A stretch of DNA of 64,000 nucleotides from the NCBI RefSeq assembly GCF_014648995.1, contig NZ_BMSE01000013.1, positions 124,001 to 188,000 on the forward strand, written 5' to 3'. The first letter of the stretch is position 1. Each line of letters starts with the position of its first letter. The notes beneath the pieces are model-generated. The model saw only the letters and a program-made list of their open reading frames with translations. It did not search any database and had not been told where the DNA came from. The translations under genes and the position numbers were made by a program. This document shows, piece by piece, positions 63,729 through 64,000 of the stretch. This DNA is from Streptomyces massasporeus. Its GTDB lineage: Bacteria > Actinomycetota > Actinomycetes > Streptomycetales > Streptomycetaceae.

Positions 63729-64000
63729 TCAGGCCCTGGGACGCCCCATCGCCCGGTACGTCCAGCCGGCCTTGCGCCAGAGCTCCGGGTCCAGGGCGTT
63801 GCGGCCGTCCAGGATGACCCGCGCCGCGGCGACCTCGCCGAGCGCCTCGGCGTCCAGCTCGCGGAACTCCCGCCACTCCGTCAGATGCAGCACGATGTCG
63901 GCCCCGCGCACGGCGTCCAGCGCCGAGTCGGCGTAGCCGAGCGTCGGGAACACACCGCGGGCGTTGTCCATGCCCTTCGGGTCGTAGACCGTGACCTGGC
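63729..64000 (-). CDS. UDP-glucose/GDP-mannose dehydrogenase family protein, C-terminal end
   Basis: The last 90 or so residues of a gene that begins beyond the window. The frame reads '...QVTVYDPKGMDNARGVFPTLGYADSALDAVRGADIVLHLTEWREFRELD', then 'ARVILDGRNALDPELWRKAGWTYRAMGRPRA'. The 'YDPKGMDNAR' and 'DGRN' signatures match the UDP-binding C-terminal domain of UDP-glucose 6-dehydrogenase, which makes UDP-glucuronate for cell-surface sugars. The stop codon is at 63729, followed by a strong terminator. The catalytic domain cannot be seen, so GDP-mannose dehydrogenase remains possible. Confidence 0.88.
   Translation of the reverse strand, partial: QVTVYDPKGMDNARGVFPTLGYADSALDAVRGADIVLHLTEWREFRELDAEALGEVAAARVILDGRNALDPELWRKAGWTYRAMGRPRA

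Overview
The window is core chromosome of a Streptomyces. The evidence is very high GC with strong third-position GC bias, frequent GTG starts, many GTGA/ATGA stop-start overlaps, a tRNA-Leu with a UAA anticodon identical in form to bldA, two resuscitation-promoting-factor (Rpf) genes with a ydaO-type (c-di-AMP) riboswitch, and gene order that I remember as matching the mfd to purE/SCO3058 stretch of S. coelicolor. I see no prophage, insertion sequence, CRISPR array or biosynthetic gene cluster.

Layout. 1-4.7 kb: the 3' end of mfd, then a small accessory patch (MerR regulator, short-chain dehydrogenase, TetR regulator, an SCO6745-like protein, a 61-aa antitoxin-like protein) with clear operators and tandem repeats. 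4.8-10 kb: secreted HNH nuclease-like lipoprotein, MFS exporter, acetyltransferase-like protein, membrane protein and Ser/Thr kinase. 10-19.3 kb: a conserved block with a SurA-like lipoprotein, mazG, a cytochrome P450, two Rpf/LysM cell-wall hydrolases (the second behind a riboswitch), eno, an FtsB/DivIC-like gene, a DUF501 gene and ppx. 19.3-26.1 kb: ndh with a Rex-like site, a cyclopropane-fatty-acid-synthase-like methyltransferase, and a MacB-type ABC exporter. 26.5-35 kb: bldA tRNA, pobA, a Bax-inhibitor-1 protein, small unknowns, thiolase, SGNH hydrolase and cystathionine beta-synthase.

35-46.4 kb: a helix-turn-helix regulator divergent from an SDR, an RpiR regulator, a PLP decarboxylase-like gene divergent from a histidine-utilisation operon (hutU, an M20 amidohydrolase, hutF, hutI) that would convert urocanate to glutamate. 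46.8-49.2 kb: a SigB/F/G-type sigma factor divergent from an anti-anti-sigma and an anti-sigma kinase (partner-switching module, positionally like sigI-arsI-prsI). 49.4-53.1 kb: an LPXTG surface protein, a membrane-anchored partner and a POT peptide transporter. 53.6-64 kb: two-component system, GtrA protein, purK-purE, an active-looking M19 dipeptidase, an old-yellow-enzyme reductase divergent from a MerR regulator, a second M19 protein that has lost every metal ligand, two VOC proteins divergent from a CGNR regulator, and the 3' end of a UDP-glucose dehydrogenase gene.

Most genes are conserved housekeeping genes. The observations most worth following are the metal-less dipeptidase paralogue, two MerR/oxidoreductase modules that share nearly the same operator, tandem arrays that look copied from the 3' ends of neighbouring genes, short in-frame inserts in pobA, purK and a regulator, and a cluster of DnaA-box-like sites before mazG. 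All calls were made by eye, with no database search.
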